Below, piece by piece: positions 5,406 through 7,273 of a stretch of DNA of 7,273 bases. The notes below the pieces were generated by a model. The model worked only from the letters and a program-made list of their open reading frames with translations. It made no database searches and was not told the origin of the DNA. Positions within the stretch are counted from its first letter, which is position 1, and the number at the start of each line of letters is the position of its first letter. The DNA is from an uncultured Mycoplasmatota bacterium (GTDB lineage Bacteria; Bacillota_I; Bacilli_A; RF39; UBA660). The DNA lies in the NCBI GenBank assembly GCA_900551455.1, contig URVV01000023.1:1-7273 (forward strand), read 5' to 3'. The position numbers were made by a program, and so were the translations under genes.

Positions 5406-5420
5406 ATGATGTACCAATGA
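5406..5420 (+). other. Possible four-codon upstream frame overlapping the polC start
   Basis: ATG-ATG-TAC-CAA-TGA (M-M-Y-Q-stop) starts 1 base after the AAGAAGG site (second ATG 4 bases after it). Its TGA overlaps the first ATG of polC. If read, ribosomes could terminate and restart on polC. It may be chance; the polC ATG lies 12 bases after the same site, which is long but usable. Confidence 0.25.
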
Positions 5421-7273
5421 TGCAGGAAAAATTAGAAAGATTATTTAAAGAAATAAATGTTGAAGAAAATATGCTCCCTTATTTTGAAAATGCTAACATT
5501 GATAAAATTGTTATCTATGATCAAAATAAATTACTAGAATTTATTCTTAATACCGATAAAATGATTCCTGTAGAAATATATAATAATATATTATATAAAT
5601 TAATATCTTACTTTAATACCATTGAAAATATTAAATTAGTAATAAGACCAAAAGAAATAGATAATAGTAAAATAGAATCATATTATATAAATATTATGAA
5701 AAATATTTGTTTAGATAGAGCTAAATACAATATCTTTTTAGACAGAAAAATAGAACTTAAAGATAATACTATTACTATAAAAACCTATAACAAAGTAGAA
5801 TGTACTAATATGATAAGCCTAAAACAAGAGTTACTTGAAAAATTAAATGCCTATGGCTTTAACGTCGATATTAATATTGATTTATCTGAAGACGGTGATT
5901 TAGATCTAATTAATAAAATCGAAAAAGAAAAAGAAATTCCTCAAAACATTTCTATTCCATCAAATAAAAAAGAATCATTAGACTCTCCCAAAAAAGAGCA
6001 AGAAGGAGAAAAAAAGAGTCCATATCGTGCTAAAAAAAGTACAGAAGTTACTCCAATAAAAGATGTCTTATATGAAGTAGAAAATATAAATATCAAAGGA
6101 GAAATATTTGGAATAGATTACTTTGAATCCAAATCCGGATATAAAATAATTACTCTAAAAGTAACTGATTATACAGATAGTATGTATGTAAAAATGTTTA
6201 CCAAAGATGATGATGAATATAGCTTAATAAAAAAATTATTAAAAGAAGGAAAGTGGTATACTTTCTATGGTAAAGCCGTAATGGACAAATATGCTAATGA
6301 GATAGTATTTAATACAAGATATAAAGATGTAGAATTAACTGATACTCCAGTAAAAGAAAAAATAGAAGATTTGGAGCCAGTAAAAAGAGTAGAATTACAC
6401 GCCCATACTATGATGAGCCAAATGGATGGAATAACTAGGGTAGACTTAAATAAACACACCTGCGAACTAGTATCTAGAACTATCGATATGGGTTACCGTG
6501 GCGTTGCCATAACAGACCACTCTGGTTGTCAAGCCTTCCCAATAGCTTATGGCATTATCTCATCACATAACTCCGGAATAAGAAAGAAAATTAAAAGTAA
6601 AATAGAAGAAATAACAAACAGATTAACCGAAGATATTTCCGAAGAAGAAAAAGAAAATCTTCAAAAAGAATTAATTAATTATCAAGAACAAGAAAAAAAT
6701 CCTCCAATATTTAAAGGATTATATGGAACAGAATTAACTCTAGTAGATGACACCGTATCCATTGTTGTAAGACCAAGTACCTTATCTTTAAAAGATTCAA
6801 CATATGTTGTTTTTGACACAGAAACTACTGGTTTTAATGCTGGTGGAAAAGATCAAATGATAGAAATCGGCGCCGTAAAAATAAAAGGTGATGAAATAAT
6901 CGATCGCTTTGATGAACTAATTGATCCAAAAAGACATATCCCCGATAAAATAACTGCCTTAACTTGTATTACTGATGATATGGTTCAAGGCAAAGACGAT
7001 GAAGAAACAGTTACCAAAAAGTTCTTAGAATGGGCTGGAGACTTGCCAATGGTTGCCCATAATGCTAAATTTGATATTTCCTTTATAGAAATGTCTATGA
7101 AAAAATATTCTCTAGGAGAATTTACTAATACGGTTATAGATACTCTAGAGTTATCTCGTGCCATTGATCAAGGTTTTGCAAGACATAGTCTATCTGCCCT
7201 AGTAAAAAGATATAACGTTCCTTGGGAAGAAGATGCTCACCATCGAGCAGACTATGATGCCGAAGGAACCGCA
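5417..7273 (+). CDS. polC: DNA polymerase III alpha subunit, PolC type (N-terminal part, cut by window end)
   Basis: The frame is open for 619 codons to the window edge; complete PolC has about 1,440 residues. PolC is the replicative DNA polymerase with built-in proofreading in low-GC Gram-positives. Domains in order: a poorly conserved N-terminal region (1 to about 200), with a Lys/Glu/Pro-rich link; an OB fold at about 226-310; a PHP domain starting with ELHAHTMMSQMDG (His 328, His 330), then TDH at 366-368 and YGTE at 436-439; and inside it the DEDDh exonuclease, with DTETTG (Asp 467, Glu 469), HNAKFD (Asp 553) and HRADYD (His 609, Asp 614). All proofreading residues are present. TDH to YGTE is about 45 residues longer than in Bacillus subtilis as I recall it. 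Either of two tandem ATGs (5417, 5420) could start it. The polymerase domain lies beyond the window. Confidence 0.95.
   Translation, partial: MMQEKLERLFKEINVEENMLPYFENANIDKIVIYDQNKLLEFILNTDKMIPVEIYNNILYKLISYFNTIENIKLVIRPKEIDNSKIESYYINIMKNICLDRAKYNIFLDRKIELKDNTITIKTYNKVECTNMISLKQELLEKLNAYGFNVDINIDLSEDGDLDLINKIEKEKEIPQNISIPSNKKESLDSPKKEQEGEKKSPYRAKKSTEVTPIKDVLYEVENINIKGEIFGIDYFESKSGYKIITLKVTDYTDSMYVKMFTKDDDEYSLIKKLLKEGKWYTFYGKAVMDKYANEIVFNTRYKDVELTDTPVKEKIEDLEPVKRVELHAHTMMSQMDGITRVDLNKHTCELVSRTIDMGYRGVAITDHSGCQAFPIAYGIISSHNSGIRKKIKSKIEEITNRLTEDISEEEKENLQKELINYQEQEKNPPIFKGLYGTELTLVDDTVSIVVRPSTLSLKDSTYVVFDTETTGFNAGGKDQMIEIGAVKIKGDEIIDRFDELIDPKRHIPDKITALTCITDDMVQGKDDEETVTKKFLEWAGDLPMVAHNAKFDISFIEMSMKKYSLGEFTNTVIDTLELSRAIDQGFARHSLSALVKRYNVPWEEDAHHRADYDAEGTA

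Noticed and set aside
1..7273. Use of genetic code 4 (TGA as Trp), as in many Mollicutes.
   Set aside because: All genes are complete with TGG as Trp and none contains an in-frame TGA, so the standard bacterial code is enough. The window alone cannot prove that TGA is a stop.

Overview
The window is AT-rich, mostly plus-strand bacterial DNA. It has Gram-positive-type Shine-Dalgarno sites and a PolC-type replicative polymerase, which is a marker of Bacillota/Mycoplasmatota relatives. An uncultured low-GC Bacilli or Erysipelotrichales-like gut or host-associated lineage fits best. Every gene reads through with the standard bacterial code: Trp is TGG, stops are TAA or TAG, and no TGA interrupts a gene. 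The species cannot be told from this sequence.

Region by region. Positions 1-149 hold a minus-strand remnant of a DDE (rve-type) transposase, fused head-to-head to a GNAT acetyltransferase that has lost its N-terminus (to 499). Next come a nucleoside phosphorylase-family protein (521-1297) and a second GNAT protein (1319-1825), with gaps of only 21 bases, so this looks like one transcription unit. A promoter-like sequence precedes a divergent ITPase/HAM1-family protein (1946-2500). After its stop lies a decayed Nudix hydrolase remnant (about 2516-2750), then a second, more divergent HAM1-like protein (2801-3427).

The most notable element is the 225-base gap at 3428-3652. It holds a strong TTGACA/extended -10 promoter, a 13-codon leader peptide with its own ribosome binding site, and a chain of mutually exclusive RNA stems ending in an intrinsic terminator. 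It lies directly upstream of a two-domain ABC-F ATPase (3653-5293). This is the layout of ribosome-mediated attenuation, as known for antibiotic-resistance ABC-F genes. The stems predict that early ribosome stalling in the leader switches the ABC-F gene on. This part is well supported by base pairing, but the inducer and direction of control are inferred.

The window ends inside polC (5417 onward), which shows the N-terminal region, OB fold, PHP domain with an unusual helical insertion, and most of the DEDDh proofreading exonuclease. Functionally the window combines nucleotide salvage or sanitation genes (phosphorylase, two HAM1-fold proteins, one dead Nudix gene), an inducible ribosome-protection-like ABC-F factor and a DNA replication gene. 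Only the first group may work on related substrates.
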